64,000 nucleotides of DNA from Rosenbergiella collisarenosi (GCF_018494085.1 NZ_JABBFP010000005.1:1-64000), one strand, 5' to 3'; positions 26,958 through 37,907 are shown, counted from the stretch's first letter. Notes: generated by a model not told the origin, from the letters alone. Program-made: numbers and translations.

Positions 26958-27635
26958 CTAATGAATCCCTGCTTGTTATTATTCATTATAATTATTTGTT
27001 GTTTTATCCGAATAACTTTTTAAGTTCGCTATTTTTAAGAATAGGGGAGTGTTGCTTACGTTATACCCTTACTATTTTAAGTCTGGTGGTTGGTTATCTG
27101 CATCAACATTCCTTATCGGTAAATCCCTTAGCCGATTCCTTTAATTATCGTGACCCGTAATGTCCTGCTCCTACGATGAGACTTTGCAGTGGCTCAATAT
27201 TAAGGGAAGAGAATTCATTACTCTTTGCCACCCATCGAAACGTTAAGCGCAAATACAGCGAGGGAATAGTGAACACAGGGTATACAATCGAGGGAAAATT
27301 GGGTGTGAACCAGGTAACAGTGTATGGGCTAAGTTTTTATTTAGCACCGACTATTCCTCAGATACTTGAACCAGTTCTCATTTAGAACACTCTTGGCGCG
27401 CTGCAGCCCAGAAGGTTGCGTAGGGAGGATGCTGATCGATATTCCCGTTTGACTGAAGTCAATCCTAACAATGCCGTTGGTGGGGCTAGTTACTGCCCTA
27501 CAGTAACCGAGCGGGTAAAACGCCGTAGCTAAATAATAGCGACAAATAGTCACAGAGAAGCACGGTTATTCTAGAAATAACGGTAAGGCCGAAGAGGGTA
27601 AACGCGACCAAAAAGTCGCGATTAATAAGAAGGGG
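26958..27635. other. intergenic region without a supportable gene
   Basis: About 680 bases between the RpiR gene and corB. The bases next to 26957 are AT-rich and probably hold the regulator promoter. Two short frames (27176-27385 plus, 27341-27553 minus) have no recognisable product or good ribosome site and are not called. CGCGAC (27602-27607) and GTCGCG (27614-27619) form a hairpin beyond the corB stop, a possible weak terminator for the minus strand. Confidence 0.5.
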
Positions 27636-28913
27636 TTAACTCAGTTTGAGTGCCTTATTGGGCACGACTCGTACCTGCTTGACCATATTATCTTGCACAT
27701 CGAGAATATCGATAGCGAAGTCGCCCAGTTTTACTTTAGTGTTGGTTTCTGGGATCTCTTCGAGAAACTCAAGCAACATTCCATTAATCGTGCGCGCGCC
27801 GTCTTCGGGAAGCTCCCAACTAAAGGCTTTGTTGATCTCACGGACATTTGCACTGCCATCGATCAGGACTGAACCATCGTTTTGTGGCATGACCTCTTCG
27901 GCTAGGGAAGGGGACATAGACGTCGTAAAGTCACCGACAATCTCTTCTAGAATATCTTCGATGGTGACCAGCCCTTTGATATCGCCGTATTCGTCGATGA
28001 CTAATCCGGTCTTTTTCTTATTACGTTGGAACTTGACTAGCTGCTGGTTCAGCGCTGTCCCTTCGGGAATAAAGTAGATTTCATCCGCGGCACGTAGCAG
28101 GTTCTCTTTGGTAAACTCACGCTTATCGTTCATTGTCCGCCAGGCTTCACGGACCCGTAGCATCCCTACGCAATCCTCTAATGTATCCCGATAGAGGACA
28201 AGGCGGCCATGGGGCGAGTGAGTGAGCTGACGGCTAAGGGTCTTCCAATCATCGTTAACGTTAATCCCCACGATTTCATTACGCGGGATCATAATGTCGT
28301 CGACGGTCACTTTCTCTAGGTCGAGTACCGACAACAGCATATCTTGATTGCGGCGCGACATCAGGTTACGCGACTCGTAGACGATGGTGCGTAGTTCTTC
28401 TTTGCTCAAGGCTGAGCTCATCGAGGTCTCGGTCTTGATACCGACTAAACGCATCAGAAAGCGAGTAATGGTATTGAGTAGCCAGACGATGGGTAACATG
28501 ACTGTCTGGATCGGGCCGAGCAGTAAGCTACTCGGGTAAGCGACTTTCTCTGGGTAGAGCGCGGCAATTGTCTTAGGAAGAACCTCTGCGAAAATCAATA
28601 CGACGAAGGTCAGTACTCCAGTCGCGATGGCGACACCGGCATTACCGTAAAGACGCATCCCTACGATGGTCGCTAACGATGAGGCGAGTATGTTGACTAA
28701 GTTGTTGCCGATAAGCACTAGGCTTATCAATAAATCAGGGCGCTTTAAGAGCTTCTCCACGCGTTTAGCCGCTCGGTTTCCCTGCTTAGCATGATGCCGT
28801 AATTTATAACGGTTAAGGGTCATCATGCCGGTTTCAGAACCGGCGAACCAAGCAGAAACTAAAACCATAACGACTAAAATAATAATCAACGACGTGGTCG
28901 AGACAGAGTCCAC
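27636..28913 (-). CDS. corB: CNNM/CorC-family membrane protein (CorB/YfjD)
   Basis: A 425-residue inner membrane protein of the CNNM/HlyC-CorC family, linked to magnesium and cobalt efflux. The N-terminal CNNM domain (residues 1-180) has about four membrane segments (LIIILVVMVLVSAWFAGSET, LVNILASSLATIVGMRLYG). Two CBS domains follow (about 200-330: MIPRNEIVGINV, TGLVIDEYGDIKGLVTIEDI), then a CorC_HlyC domain ending near residue 420. It lies 11 nt downstream of ypjD and divergent from ffh, exactly as yfjD in E. coli. Confidence 0.93.
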   Translation of the reverse strand: MDSVSTTSLIIILVVMVLVSAWFAGSETGMMTLNRYKLRHHAKQGNRAAKRVEKLLKRPDLLISLVLIGNNLVNILASSLATIVGMRLYGNAGVAIATGVLTFVVLIFAEVLPKTIAALYPEKVAYPSSLLLGPIQTVMLPIVWLLNTITRFLMRLVGIKTETSMSSALSKEELRTIVYESRNLMSRRNQDMLLSVLDLEKVTVDDIMIPRNEIVGINVNDDWKTLSRQLTHSPHGRLVLYRDTLEDCVGMLRVREAWRTMNDKREFTKENLLRAADEIYFIPEGTALNQQLVKFQRNKKKTGLVIDEYGDIKGLVTIEDILEEIVGDFTTSMSPSLAEEVMPQNDGSVLIDGSANVREINKAFSWELPEDGARTINGMLLEFLEEIPETNTKVKLGDFAIDILDVQDNMVKQVRVVPNKALKLS

Positions 28914-28924
28914 TGAAAAAATCC

Positions 28925-29716
28925 TTAATGAGTGAGTAGTTGCTGGAGTACGCGACTACCGAAGTAGCCCATAGTGAGCAGAAGGGCGCCACTGCAGTTG
29001 AACCAGACGACACGACGTCCGCGCCAACCCTTTTGATAGTGGCCCCAGAGTAGAACGAGATAGACAAACCAGGCTAGGAAAGAAAGGATAGCCTTATCCA
29101 TATTCTCGGTGCTAAAGAAATTCTGTAAGTAAAAAATACCACTGGCGAGCACGAGGGTCAGTAAGACAAAACCGACTTGAGTGATATGGAACATCTTACG
29201 TTCTAACACCATCAGTGGCGGCATTTCACGGTTAAAGGCCAGCTTCTTGTTTTTCAGCTGATAGTCTATCCAGACCAGTTGCAGCGCATACAACGCGGCG
29301 ATAATAAGCGTGGCATAGGCAAACAGCGCTAAACCGATATGGATCAAAATCCCGGGTGTGGCCTCAAGGTGCGTCAGAAAAGCGTTAGGCACGAAGGTCG
29401 CAAACGCTAGGTTGATCAGCGCAAAGGTGTACACAAAGGGGAGCAGAAGCCAGCCGCGGTTACGCGACGCCACGATCGTCATCACCGCGCAGATAATCAG
29501 ACTAATCAGAGAACCAATATTGAGCAGGCTAAAATTCTGGGCGCTATCTAGCGTAAAAATACGTTGTTCGATGGCTACGCCATGACAGACGAGTGCCACG
29601 ATCGCCGAGAGCATGGCCATCATCCGCCAGCCGTTACTCCGCGTCAGCAGGCTCGGTATGATTAGCGTAAGACTTAGGGAGTAGGCGAGTAACGCCGCTA
29701 TCGCAAACAAAGACAT
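28925..29716 (-). CDS. ypjD: CcsA-like inner membrane protein YpjD
   Basis: A 263-residue polytopic protein of the cytochrome c assembly (CcsA/CcmC-like) family with about eight hydrophobic segments (FAIAALLAYSLSLTLIIPSL, LLILIICAVM-type stretches). The family motif region is around GILIHIGLALFAYATLIIAA. E. coli YpjD is an uncharacterised membrane protein sometimes linked to CorB-dependent magnesium or cobalt tolerance, and the ypjD-corB pairing is kept here. It is divergent from ffh with about 170 bases between. Confidence 0.92.
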   Translation of the reverse strand: MSLFAIAALLAYSLSLTLIIPSLLTRSNGWRMMAMLSAIVALVCHGVAIEQRIFTLDSAQNFSLLNIGSLISLIICAVMTIVASRNRGWLLLPFVYTFALINLAFATFVPNAFLTHLEATPGILIHIGLALFAYATLIIAALYALQLVWIDYQLKNKKLAFNREMPPLMVLERKMFHITQVGFVLLTLVLASGIFYLQNFFSTENMDKAILSFLAWFVYLVLLWGHYQKGWRGRRVVWFNCSGALLLTMGYFGSRVLQQLLTH

Positions 29717-29884
29717 AGATGATGGATTCGTTTAAATATTGCCAGTAAACATGCAGTATAACGTTCCCTGCTGCCTGCGCCAAACGATCTCAGTACAATT
29801 GCAGAGATCTCTGTGACTTCATGCTATGATACGCACAATATGTCTCACAGGCGGTTTCGCCAACCTACATCTGAGTCGTGAATA

Positions 29885-31246
29885 ATGTTTGATAACCTAA
29901 CAGATAGATTGTCGCAATCACTGCGCAATATCAGCGGTCGCGGCAGGCTGACCGAAGAAAATATTAAAGAGACGCTGCGTGAAGTCCGCATGGCGTTACT
30001 TGAGGCCGATGTGGCGCTCCCCGTCGTTCGTGACTTTATCGCTCGGGTGAAAGAGAGTGCCGTCGGACATGACGTCAATAAAAGCCTCACACCTGGCCAA
30101 GAGTTCATTAAAATTGTCCGCGACGAACTAGTCGCGGCGATGGGCGCTGAAAATAACGCACTGAATCTTGCGGCACAGCCGCCAGCCGTTATTTTGATGG
30201 CGGGTCTACAAGGTGCCGGTAAAACAACCAGCGTCGGTAAGCTCGGTAAATTTCTGCGCGAAAAGCAGAAGAAAAAAGTATTAGTCGTTTCGGCTGACGT
30301 CTATCGCCCTGCGGCGATTCGTCAGCTCGAAACCTTAGCAGAGCAAGTGAACATCGACTTCTTCCCTTCCGACGTTAGTCAGAAGCCGGTAGATATCGTC
30401 AACCACGCCTTAAAAGAAGCTAAGTTAAAATTCTATGATGTCTTAATCGTCGATACCGCCGGTCGTTTACACGTCGACGAAGCGATGATGGATGAGATCA
30501 AAGACGTCCATGCCGCACTTAACCCGGTTGAAACCCTGTTTGTCGTCGATGCGATGACCGGACAGGACGCCGCGAATACGGCGAAGGCGTTCAATGAAGC
30601 GCTACCACTTACCGGTGTCGTCTTAACGAAAGTAGACGGCGATGCGCGCGGTGGTGCAGCACTCTCCATCCGTCATATCACGGGCAAACCTATTAAGTTT
30701 ATGGGTGTCGGTGAGAAAACGGAGGCACTCGACCCGTTCTATCCGGATCGTATCGCGTCCCGTATCTTGGGCATGGGCGACATGCTCTCTCTGATCGAAG
30801 ATATCGAGAGTAAAGTCGACCATAAAGAAGCGGAGAAACTCGCTAAGAAGCTGAAAAGTGGCGATGGCTTCGATCTCGATGATTTCCTGCAGCAATTAAA
30901 ACAGATGCGTAACATGGGCGGTTTGACTAGCCTGATGGGCAAGTTGCCGGGAATGGGGCAGCTTCCGGACAATATGAAATCGCAAATGGACGATAAGGTG
31001 CTCGTGCGCATGGAGGCGATTATCAATTCGATGACTCGCCAAGAGCGTTCGAAGCCTGAAATCATCAAAGGCTCGCGTAAGCGTCGTATCGCCAGCGGAT
31101 GTGGTTTACAAGTTCAAGACGTTAACCGCCTGCTTAAACAGTTTGATGATATGCAGCGGATGATGAAGAAAATGAAGAAGGGCGGCATGGCCAAGATGAT
31201 GCGTGGTATGAAAGGCATGATGCCTCCTGGATTCCCTGGGCGTTAA
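29885..31246 (+). CDS. ffh: signal recognition particle GTPase Ffh
   Basis: The protein part of the bacterial SRP, binding 4.5S RNA and signal sequences and handing ribosomes to FtsY. 453 residues as in E. coli. The N domain (1-90) is followed by the G domain with P-loop GLQGAGKTTSVGK, DTAGR, and TKVDGDARGG. The C-terminal M domain is Met-rich (MQRMMKKMKKGGMAKMMRGM). A TATGAT box is present at 29825-29830, but no well-spaced -35 is evident. Confidence 0.97.
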   Translation: MFDNLTDRLSQSLRNISGRGRLTEENIKETLREVRMALLEADVALPVVRDFIARVKESAVGHDVNKSLTPGQEFIKIVRDELVAAMGAENNALNLAAQPPAVILMAGLQGAGKTTSVGKLGKFLREKQKKKVLVVSADVYRPAAIRQLETLAEQVNIDFFPSDVSQKPVDIVNHALKEAKLKFYDVLIVDTAGRLHVDEAMMDEIKDVHAALNPVETLFVVDAMTGQDAANTAKAFNEALPLTGVVLTKVDGDARGGAALSIRHITGKPIKFMGVGEKTEALDPFYPDRIASRILGMGDMLSLIEDIESKVDHKEAEKLAKKLKSGDGFDLDDFLQQLKQMRNMGGLTSLMGKLPGMGQLPDNMKSQMDDKVLVRMEAIINSMTRQERSKPEIIKGSRKRRIASGCGLQVQDVNRLLKQFDDMQRMMKKMKKGGMAKMMRGMKGMMPPGFPGR

Positions 31247-31333
31247 GCCCAAAACGAAAAGACCCGGGCTTTTTACATTAGCGGTTGCTTTTTGCGCCAA
31301 AATCAGTAAAATTTTCGGGCTTTTATATTGCAC

Positions 31334-31367
31334 CTGGGCCCCGTTCCTCGATGGGGCCCAGTTGTTT
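31334..31367 (+). terminator. strong hairpin in the ffh-rpsP gap (terminator or rpsP leader attenuator)
   Basis: CTGGGCCCC (31334-31342) pairs perfectly with GGGGCCCAG (31353-31361), followed by TTGTTTT. It lies 20 bases before rpsP start signals. It may end ffh transcription or regulate entry into the rpsP operon. Confidence 0.6.
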
Positions 31368-31387
31368 TATTAACTTAAGAGGATGTT

Positions 31388-31636
31388 ATGGTAACAATTC
31401 GTTTAGCACGTCACGGCGCAAAAAAGCGTCCGTTCTACCAAGTGGTTGTCACTGATAGCCGCAATGCACGTAACGGTCGTTTCATCGAGCGTGTTGGTTT
31501 CTTCAACCCGGTTGCATCTGGCCTGGCTGAAGGTCTGCGTCTTGATTTAGATCGCATTGAACACTGGGTTGGTCAGGGTGCAACTCTGTCTGATCGTGTA
31601 AATGCACTGATCAAAGAAGCAAAAAAAGCAGCTTAA
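31388..31636 (+). CDS. rpsP: 30S ribosomal protein S16
   Basis: 82-residue S16, beginning [20 protein letters not shown] as in E. coli, needed for 30S assembly. AAGAGGAT precedes the ATG. It is the first gene of rpsP-rimM-trmD-rplS, all with short spacers. Confidence 0.97.
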   Translation: MVTIRLARHGAKKRPFYQVVVTDSRNARNGRFIERVGFFNPVASGLAEGLRLDLDRIEHWVGQGATLSDRVNALIKEAKKAA

Positions 31637-31654
31637 TCTGTCACGGTGGTGAGC

Positions 31655-32203
31655 ATGACCAAATTTAACTCCGCACAGCCTCCTGCTAACCCACTTGTAT
31701 TGGGGAAGTTGGGTGCGCCCTACGGGATTCGCGGTTGGCTCAAAGTGTTTTCCTCCACCGAAAATTCTGAAAGCATTTTTGACTATCAACCTTGGTTAAT
31801 TCACCATGCCGGTAAATGGCAGTTGATTGAACTAGAGAGTTGGCGTCATCACAATCAGGATCTGATCATCAAGGTCAAAGGTATTGATGATCGTGATGCA
31901 GCAGCCCAATTGACGAATGCCGAGATATCGGTTAACGCTGCTGACTTGCCTGCGTTGGATAATGGTGATTACTACTGGAAAGACCTAATGGGTTGCAAGG
32001 TGGTTAACCTCCAAGGCTATGAGATGGGGAAAGTCATTGATTTGATGGAAACCGGATCGAACGACGTATTAGTCGTTAAGGCAAACCTGAAAGATGCTTT
32101 TGGTGCGAAGGAACGGTTAATCCCGTTTCTTGATGAACAGGTTATCAGAAAAGTCGATCTCGACACTTCGACGATTGAAGTGGATTGGGATCCTGGTTTT
32201 TGA
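31655..32203 (+). CDS. rimM: 16S rRNA processing protein RimM
   Basis: RimM helps mature the 30S head around S19. The protein is 182 residues from ATG 31655, equal to E. coli; in-frame GTG codons at 31646 and 31649 would add three residues only and are judged unlikely. The RimM beta barrel is visible ([20 protein letters not shown]) and the PRC-barrel-like C terminus follows from about residue 100 ([24 protein letters not shown]). Second gene of the S16 operon. Confidence 0.95.
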   Translation: MTKFNSAQPPANPLVLGKLGAPYGIRGWLKVFSSTENSESIFDYQPWLIHHAGKWQLIELESWRHHNQDLIIKVKGIDDRDAAAQLTNAEISVNAADLPALDNGDYYWKDLMGCKVVNLQGYEMGKVIDLMETGSNDVLVVKANLKDAFGAKERLIPFLDEQVIRKVDLDTSTIEVDWDPGF

Positions 32204-32236
32204 TCTCCGGATATCACGGTAACTGAGCGACGAAAT

Positions 32237-33387
<1,151 letters not shown>

Positions 33388-33428
33388 GGTCTCGCTAACG
33401 CGACATCGACAAGTTAATAATGAACAAG

Positions 33429-33457
33429 GGGTTGGCCAGTGGCCAGCCCTTTTTTTC
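33429..33457 (+). terminator. terminator of the rpsP-rplS operon
   Basis: GGGTTGGCC pairs with GGCCAGCCC (one G-U pair) around AGT, followed by seven or eight T residues. Confidence 0.92.
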
Positions 33458-33610
33458 TGCCATCATCCACCTGCCAGACCATCCTCTAGGTTATTATTAT
33501 TTTTTAGCATAATCTTCGAATTAAACGTGATTAAGCAAAACTGAAAACTTTCGCTACACTGCGTGCCTAGGTTAACCCTCTCTTTAGCTTTATCACGACA
33601 AGGAAATACC

Positions 33611-34894
33611 ATGAGCGACCGTAAAACTCTCACTACGGCGCAGGGCGAACATGTCCTGCATCCACAAACGCTGATGACGAGTTATGGCTACGATCCCGCG
33701 TTATCGGAAGGGGCGGTCAAGCCGCCGATATTTTTAACCTCGACCTTTATTTTTCGTACTGCAGAAGAGGGTAAGGCTTTCTTTAATGTCACCAGCGGAC
33801 GCACCCCAGCGCCAGAAGGACAAAAAGATGGCCTGGTCTACTCACGGTTTAATCATCCGAATAGTGAAATTGTCGAAGACCGCTTAGCCTTGTACGAAGG
33901 GGCTGAACGCTGTGTTTTATTCTCTTCAGGAATGTCGGCGATAACGACGGTACTCATGGCGATTTGTCAGCCTGGCGACACTATCTTGAAGTCGCAACCG
34001 CTCTATGGCGGTACAGAAACCCTATTTAATAAGACCCTCGCGCGTTTCGGAATTAAGACCTTTGCGCTGCAAGATTCAAGCGAACTAACAACTCTTCAGC
34101 AAGAGGCTGAACAGGCGGCACAACAGGGGCCAGTACGGGCTATTTTTGTAGAAACGCCGGCGAACCCGACTAATGCCATGACCGATATTGCACTACTCGC
34201 TCAACTGGCGGATGAACTTGAGCGCCAACACGGCATTCGTCCTCTGATCATCTGTGATAATACGCTGCTAGGACCTCTTTTTCAGAAGCCGCTCGCGTTA
34301 GGTGCCGATATTACTGTCTACTCATTAACTAAGTACGTGGGCGGACATTCGGATCTCGTCGCCGGGGCCGCGATGGGCAGTCACACGCTGATCGCCGCGA
34401 TCAAACAGATGCGCAGTACCATCGGTACTCAGCTAGACCCTCACACCAGTTGGATGTTAGGGCGTTCGTTAGAAACCCTTCAGCTTAGAATGGAAAAAGC
34501 GAGCAGTAATGCTGAGCAGGTTGCCTTGTATCTGAGCCAGCATCCCAAGGTGTCAGCCGTCACTCATCCGTCTTTGTATGAAGAGGGCAGCCGTTCGTAT
34601 CAACTGTACCATGCACAGTGTACAGGCGGAGGCTCGACCTTCTCCTTTGAGGTCGGGCAGAGCGAGGCGGAAGCGTTTCGTTTTCTTAATGCGCTGAAGA
34701 TATTCAAGTTAGCGGTAAGTCTAGGGGGGACTGAATCACTCATTAGTCATCCAGGGTCTACCACTCACTCTGGCGTTGACCGATCGATACGTGAAAAATT
34801 CTCAATCTTTGACACGACGATCCGCGTCTCGGTCGGTATTGAATATGCCGCTGATCTCATCGCAGATATTGGGCAAGCGTTGGATGCGTTGTAA
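33611..34894 (+). CDS. PLP-dependent cystathionine gamma-synthase/methionine gamma-lyase family enzyme
   Basis: A 427-residue Cys/Met metabolism PLP enzyme. ATG 33611 is chosen because AAGGA lies 7 nt upstream; an upstream in-frame ATG (33563) has no such site. Landmarks are the substrate loop YSRFNHPNSEIVEDRLALYE, FSSGMSAITTVLMA, VETPANPTN, the PLP aspartate in IICDNTLLGP and the Schiff-base Lys in YSLTKYVGGHSD. The insertion FFNVTSGRTPAPEGQKDG places it in a side branch of the family apart from MetB and MetC. The exact reaction (gamma-synthase, gamma-lyase or sulfhydrylase) cannot be decided. Monocistronic, beyond the rplS terminator. Confidence 0.88.
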   Translation: MSDRKTLTTAQGEHVLHPQTLMTSYGYDPALSEGAVKPPIFLTSTFIFRTAEEGKAFFNVTSGRTPAPEGQKDGLVYSRFNHPNSEIVEDRLALYEGAERCVLFSSGMSAITTVLMAICQPGDTILKSQPLYGGTETLFNKTLARFGIKTFALQDSSELTTLQQEAEQAAQQGPVRAIFVETPANPTNAMTDIALLAQLADELERQHGIRPLIICDNTLLGPLFQKPLALGADITVYSLTKYVGGHSDLVAGAAMGSHTLIAAIKQMRSTIGTQLDPHTSWMLGRSLETLQLRMEKASSNAEQVALYLSQHPKVSAVTHPSLYEEGSRSYQLYHAQCTGGGSTFSFEVGQSEAEAFRFLNALKIFKLAVSLGGTESLISHPGSTTHSGVDRSIREKFSIFDTTIRVSVGIEYAADLIADIGQALDAL

Positions 34895-35028
34895 CGCGTC
34901 CAGCAATAAAACGATTAGATATCTTTAACACTCCTCTCTGTATCCATTGATCTGCATCACTTTCTTCTACAGGAAAAAGCGTAGAGTGAGTGAGGCATTT
35001 CTGCAGACATTTACTGAGAGGGTACGAG

Positions 35029-36039
35029 ATGAAAGCGGCAATAGTCACTCACGATCATCAGGTTAGTGTTGAAGATAAACAATTACGGGCATTGGAATAT
35101 GGGGAAGCGCTACTCACCATGGAGTGTTGTGGCGTTTGCCATACTGATTTACATGTTAAGAATGGCGACTTCGGCGATAAGACCGGGGTGGTTCTCGGCC
35201 ACGAAGGGATAGGTATCGTGAGTCAACTCGGACCTGGCGTCAGTGCCTTAAAAGTAGGCGATAGGGTCAGCGTGGCATGGTTTTACCAAGGCTGTGGCCA
35301 TTGTGAGTATTGTAATACAGGCAGAGAAACGCTCTGTCGTTCGGTCAAAAATGCTGGGTATAGTGTGGACGGTGGTATGGCAGAGCAATGCATTGTCCAT
35401 GCCGATTATGCGGTTAAAGTTCCCGACGGACTAGACTCCGCGGCGGCAAGTAGTATTACCTGTGCAGGCGTCACGACGTATAAAGGGCTTAAAGTCAGCG
35501 ATATTCGTCCTGGCGAGTGGGTGGCAATATTCGGGTTAGGTGGCTTAGGGAATCTCGCTCTGCAATATGCGAAAAACGTCTTCAATGCGAAAGTTATTGC
35601 CATCGATATCAATGAGCAACAGCTAGCTTTGGCCTCCTCTATGGGGGCGGATCTTGTCATCAACTCCCGCGAACAGGATGCACAGGCCCTTATCCAAGAA
35701 AGATGCGGCGGGGCGCACGCTGCGATAGTCACAGCAGTCGCGAAATCAGCGTTCCAATCAGCCGTGTTCAGTGTGCGAGCCGGGGCGAAAGTGGTTGCGA
35801 TTGGCTTACCGCCAGATTCAATGGCGCTCGATATCCCTCGCTTAGTGCTCGATGGCATCCAAGTCGTCGGCTCCCTCGTTGGCACACGCAAAGACCTCGC
35901 TGAGGCCTTCCAATTTGCCGCTGAAGGTAAGGTGACCCCGAAAGTGGCACTACGGCCTATCGAGGAGATAAACACTATTTTCGATGAGATGCAGGCCGGT
36001 AAAATTTCTGGCCGCGTGGTAATCGATTTTAAAAAATAG
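35029..36039 (+). CDS. adhP: zinc alcohol dehydrogenase AdhP
   Basis: A 336-residue medium-chain alcohol dehydrogenase, NAD-dependent, acting on ethanol and propanol in E. coli. ATG 35029 follows GAGAGGGT; an earlier in-frame start (34990) would add 13 residues that family members lack. Catalytic zinc ligands are in [14 protein letters not shown] and GHEGIG, the structural zinc Cys in [15 protein letters not shown], and the Rossmann motif is [15 protein letters not shown]. It is collinear with E. coli AdhP over its full length. Confidence 0.94.
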   Translation: MKAAIVTHDHQVSVEDKQLRALEYGEALLTMECCGVCHTDLHVKNGDFGDKTGVVLGHEGIGIVSQLGPGVSALKVGDRVSVAWFYQGCGHCEYCNTGRETLCRSVKNAGYSVDGGMAEQCIVHADYAVKVPDGLDSAAASSITCAGVTTYKGLKVSDIRPGEWVAIFGLGGLGNLALQYAKNVFNAKVIAIDINEQQLALASSMGADLVINSREQDAQALIQERCGGAHAAIVTAVAKSAFQSAVFSVRAGAKVVAIGLPPDSMALDIPRLVLDGIQVVGSLVGTRKDLAEAFQFAAEGKVTPKVALRPIEEINTIFDEMQAGKISGRVVIDFKK

Positions 36040-36119
36040 TGGCAGGCAAAGACCGTTGAGGTTGAAGAATGGATGATCACTTCTATACTGAGTTAAACAT
36101 ACTTTCTATAGGAGTGGTT

Positions 36120-36551
36120 ATGACGATTCTAAAAAGTGGTTCTGCACATTGGGAAGGTCCAATTAAAGAAGGAAAGGGAACGGTTAGTACCGAAAGCGGT
36201 GCATTAAGCGAACAACCTTACGGATTTAATACTCGCTTCGAAGGCAAGGCCGGCACTAACCCTGAAGAATTACTGGGTGGTGCTCATGCCGCCTGTTTCT
36301 CGATGGCACTATCGTTGATGCTGGGGAACGCCGGGCATACTCCTAAAAGTATCGATACTACCGCGACCGTCTCTCTAGACAAAGTGGGAGAAGGTTTCAA
36401 GATCACTAAGGTCGCCTTGAAAAGCCGCGTTGCGCTGCCAGGTATCGATCAGCAGGAATTTGATAAGATCATCAACCAAGCAAAAGAAGGGTGTCCAGTT
36501 TCGCAACTATTCGATACTGAGATCACGCTCGACTATACGCTAAACGCGTAA
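36120..36551 (+). CDS. osmC: organic hydroperoxide peroxidase OsmC
   Basis: A 143-residue OsmC-family peroxiredoxin that reduces organic hydroperoxides. ATG 36120 is preceded by TAGGAG, while an in-frame upstream ATG (36069) would add 17 unconserved residues. The two redox Cys are in GGAHAACFSMALS (about residue 60) and EGCPVSQL (about residue 125). The start MTILKSGSAHWEG matches E. coli OsmC type. In E. coli osmC also neighbours adhP, and that pairing is kept. Confidence 0.93.
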   Translation: MTILKSGSAHWEGPIKEGKGTVSTESGALSEQPYGFNTRFEGKAGTNPEELLGGAHAACFSMALSLMLGNAGHTPKSIDTTATVSLDKVGEGFKITKVALKSRVALPGIDQQEFDKIINQAKEGCPVSQLFDTEITLDYTLNA

Positions 36552-36557
36552 GCTCCT

Positions 36558-36582
36558 AAGTGACGCCACGAGCGTCACTTTA
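36558..36582. terminator. bidirectional terminator after osmC
   Basis: AAGTGACGC pairs with GCGTCACTT around CACGA, between convergent genes; TTTACTCC follows on the plus strand. Confidence 0.8.
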
Positions 36583-36867
36583 CTCCTCTCTATCCTGCAA
36601 TCGTTGTTCCCGAATCCTCGCTACGGTCGCTTTTGTTGCCATTCTTGACGCAGGCCTCTTCACCACCTTGAGTGGGTCAGCGGCAATATACTCAAGGGTG
36701 GGAGAACAATAGAAAGGCAGCCAGCCACCATAACGGCTTTCCCACTCCCAATGCACAGGGCATGGCCATAGTAACCCACCTTCGAGCGAGTAATAAACCC
36801 AGGAACCGACCGGTCGACGTGGGCGGCGCACAGTAGCGTTCACTTGCTTAACTTCCACTGTGGTCAC
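36580..36867 (-). CDS. hypothetical Trp/Arg-rich small protein
   Basis: A 95-residue frame opening with GTG on the minus strand, 18 nt after the stop of the small lipoprotein-like gene at 36885. It has a Trp/Tyr-rich middle (SWVYYSLEGGLLWPCPVHWE) and a basic C terminus. Operon-like spacing and lack of stops are the only support. No family recognised, and it may not be expressed. Confidence 0.45.
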   Translation of the reverse strand: MTTVEVKQVNATVRRPRRPVGSWVYYSLEGGLLWPCPVHWEWESRYGGWLPFYCSPTLEYIAADPLKVVKRPASRMATKATVARIREQRLQDREE

Positions 36868-36884
36868 TATATCGCGATTGAAAC

Positions 36885-37067
36885 TTAATCTGGGTGATCA
36901 CGATGAACCTCACCGCACAGCAATACAACATTGGGTCTTACCTTATGTACGCGCGCTTCCATTTGTTGACACATTGCCAGTGTTGGATAAATAGTTTCTG
37001 TCACAGGTAGGGCATCGCAGGCATCATTGCCACAAGCACTTACCAGTAATACAAATCCTATTAGCAT
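36885..37067 (-). CDS. small lipoprotein-like protein
   Basis: A 60-residue protein beginning MLIGFVLLVSACGNDACDAL, a short signal sequence with a lipobox-like LVSAC, so the mature part would start at Cys12. AGGAGT lies just upstream of the ATG. Four further Cys or paired residues (CQQ, LLCGE) hint at a disulfide in the periplasm. No family recognised. Confidence 0.6.
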   Translation of the reverse strand: MLIGFVLLVSACGNDACDALPVTETIYPTLAMCQQMEARVHKVRPNVVLLCGEVHRDHPD

Positions 37068-37208
37068 ACCTGACTCCTGTGCTGGAAAGGGAAAGCCTCA
37101 TTTACCTGTAAATGAGATAATTTGATTTTCGCTGCTGCTATTCTGCCAGAAAAGCGGTAATTGGGTTACACTATCCTTGCCATTAAGCTTAAGAAAATAA
37201 GGTTTTTT

Positions 37209-37403
37209 ATGTCAGAAATCCTCGCTCGTCCTCATGACAATGAACAGATTGCTCATCCTGATAAACACCCCAAGCAAGCGGCTCTACAGGTCGTCGTTGA
37301 GTTAGTGCGCGCCGGTAAATTAAGCCCTTTACAGGGTGATGCGGGGAATATGCTATCGATTTACGAACAGTTCAAAAAACACTTTGAACAGGACGCTAAC
37401 TAG
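37209..37403 (+). CDS. hypothetical small cytoplasmic protein
   Basis: A 64-residue protein beginning MSEILARPHDNEQIAHPDKH and ending LSIYEQFKKHFEQDAN. ATG 37209 has AAGG 6 nt upstream; an in-frame start at 37161 gives an unlikely extension. The C-terminal half looks helical. No family recognised, although the clean start signals make it likely to be translated. Confidence 0.6.
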   Translation: MSEILARPHDNEQIAHPDKHPKQAALQVVVELVRAGKLSPLQGDAGNMLSIYEQFKKHFEQDAN

Positions 37404-37471
37404 TCGCTGACTCTTACTCAAGAACACTTATTCTAGCCGTTCTTGAGTAAATAGCAGTGAATGAGGCTGTT

Positions 37472-37762
37472 ATGAAATATTTTACCCTCCTTTCTTCTCT
37501 TGTACTCTGTTCGGCGATTACCGCCTGTAGTCATACTCGCCCTGAGCCGACTGCGCGTTATCTACCCGATAACGATATGTGTAGTGCGTCGCAATTTCAG
37601 ACCTATGTCGGTAAGCCGCTAACCGCCGTGGATGCGCTGCAACTGGACGAGCCGGTCCGTGCGATCCCTGCCTATGCCTCGGTAACGATGGATTTTAATC
37701 TGCATCGGATTAACTTTCTCGCTGATGAAAAGGGCGTAATCAGCCGAGTGTATTGCGGGTAA
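37472..37762 (+). CDS. peptidase inhibitor I78 family lipoprotein
   Basis: A 96-residue lipoprotein: signal MKYFTLLSSLVLCSAITACS with lipobox ITAC, then the I78 pattern MCSASQFQTYVGKPLTAVDA, a PVRAIP strand, VTMDFNLHRINFLADEKG and the terminal VYCG. I78 proteins resemble small serine-protease inhibitors; their bacterial targets are mostly unknown. TGAGG precedes ATG 37472. It is monocistronic, with a weak T-poor hairpin at 37779-37802. Confidence 0.85.
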   Translation: MKYFTLLSSLVLCSAITACSHTRPEPTARYLPDNDMCSASQFQTYVGKPLTAVDALQLDEPVRAIPAYASVTMDFNLHRINFLADEKGVISRVYCG

Positions 37763-37907
37763 TAGGTTAAGAGTGCAAGCCAACAATGAGTATTCTGTTG
37801 GCATTAGGTAAAGCGTGGTTAACAGAGGTTAACAGCAGCGCGTTGCAGATTTTTCTGGATGAATCTCAAGATAGAATTCAGTCTCTGAGAAAAAGAAGGA
37901 TGTGCAA

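Noticed and set aside
27176-27553. Two short overlapping frames in the RpiR-corB gap
   Set aside because: They are on opposite strands and overlap, have no ribosome sites or family resemblance, and look like chance frames in a long spacer.
35406-36080. A 224-codon minus-strand frame
   Set aside because: It is antisense to adhP, which is full length with all zinc and NAD motifs. The frame has Ser/Thr/Ala-rich shadow composition.
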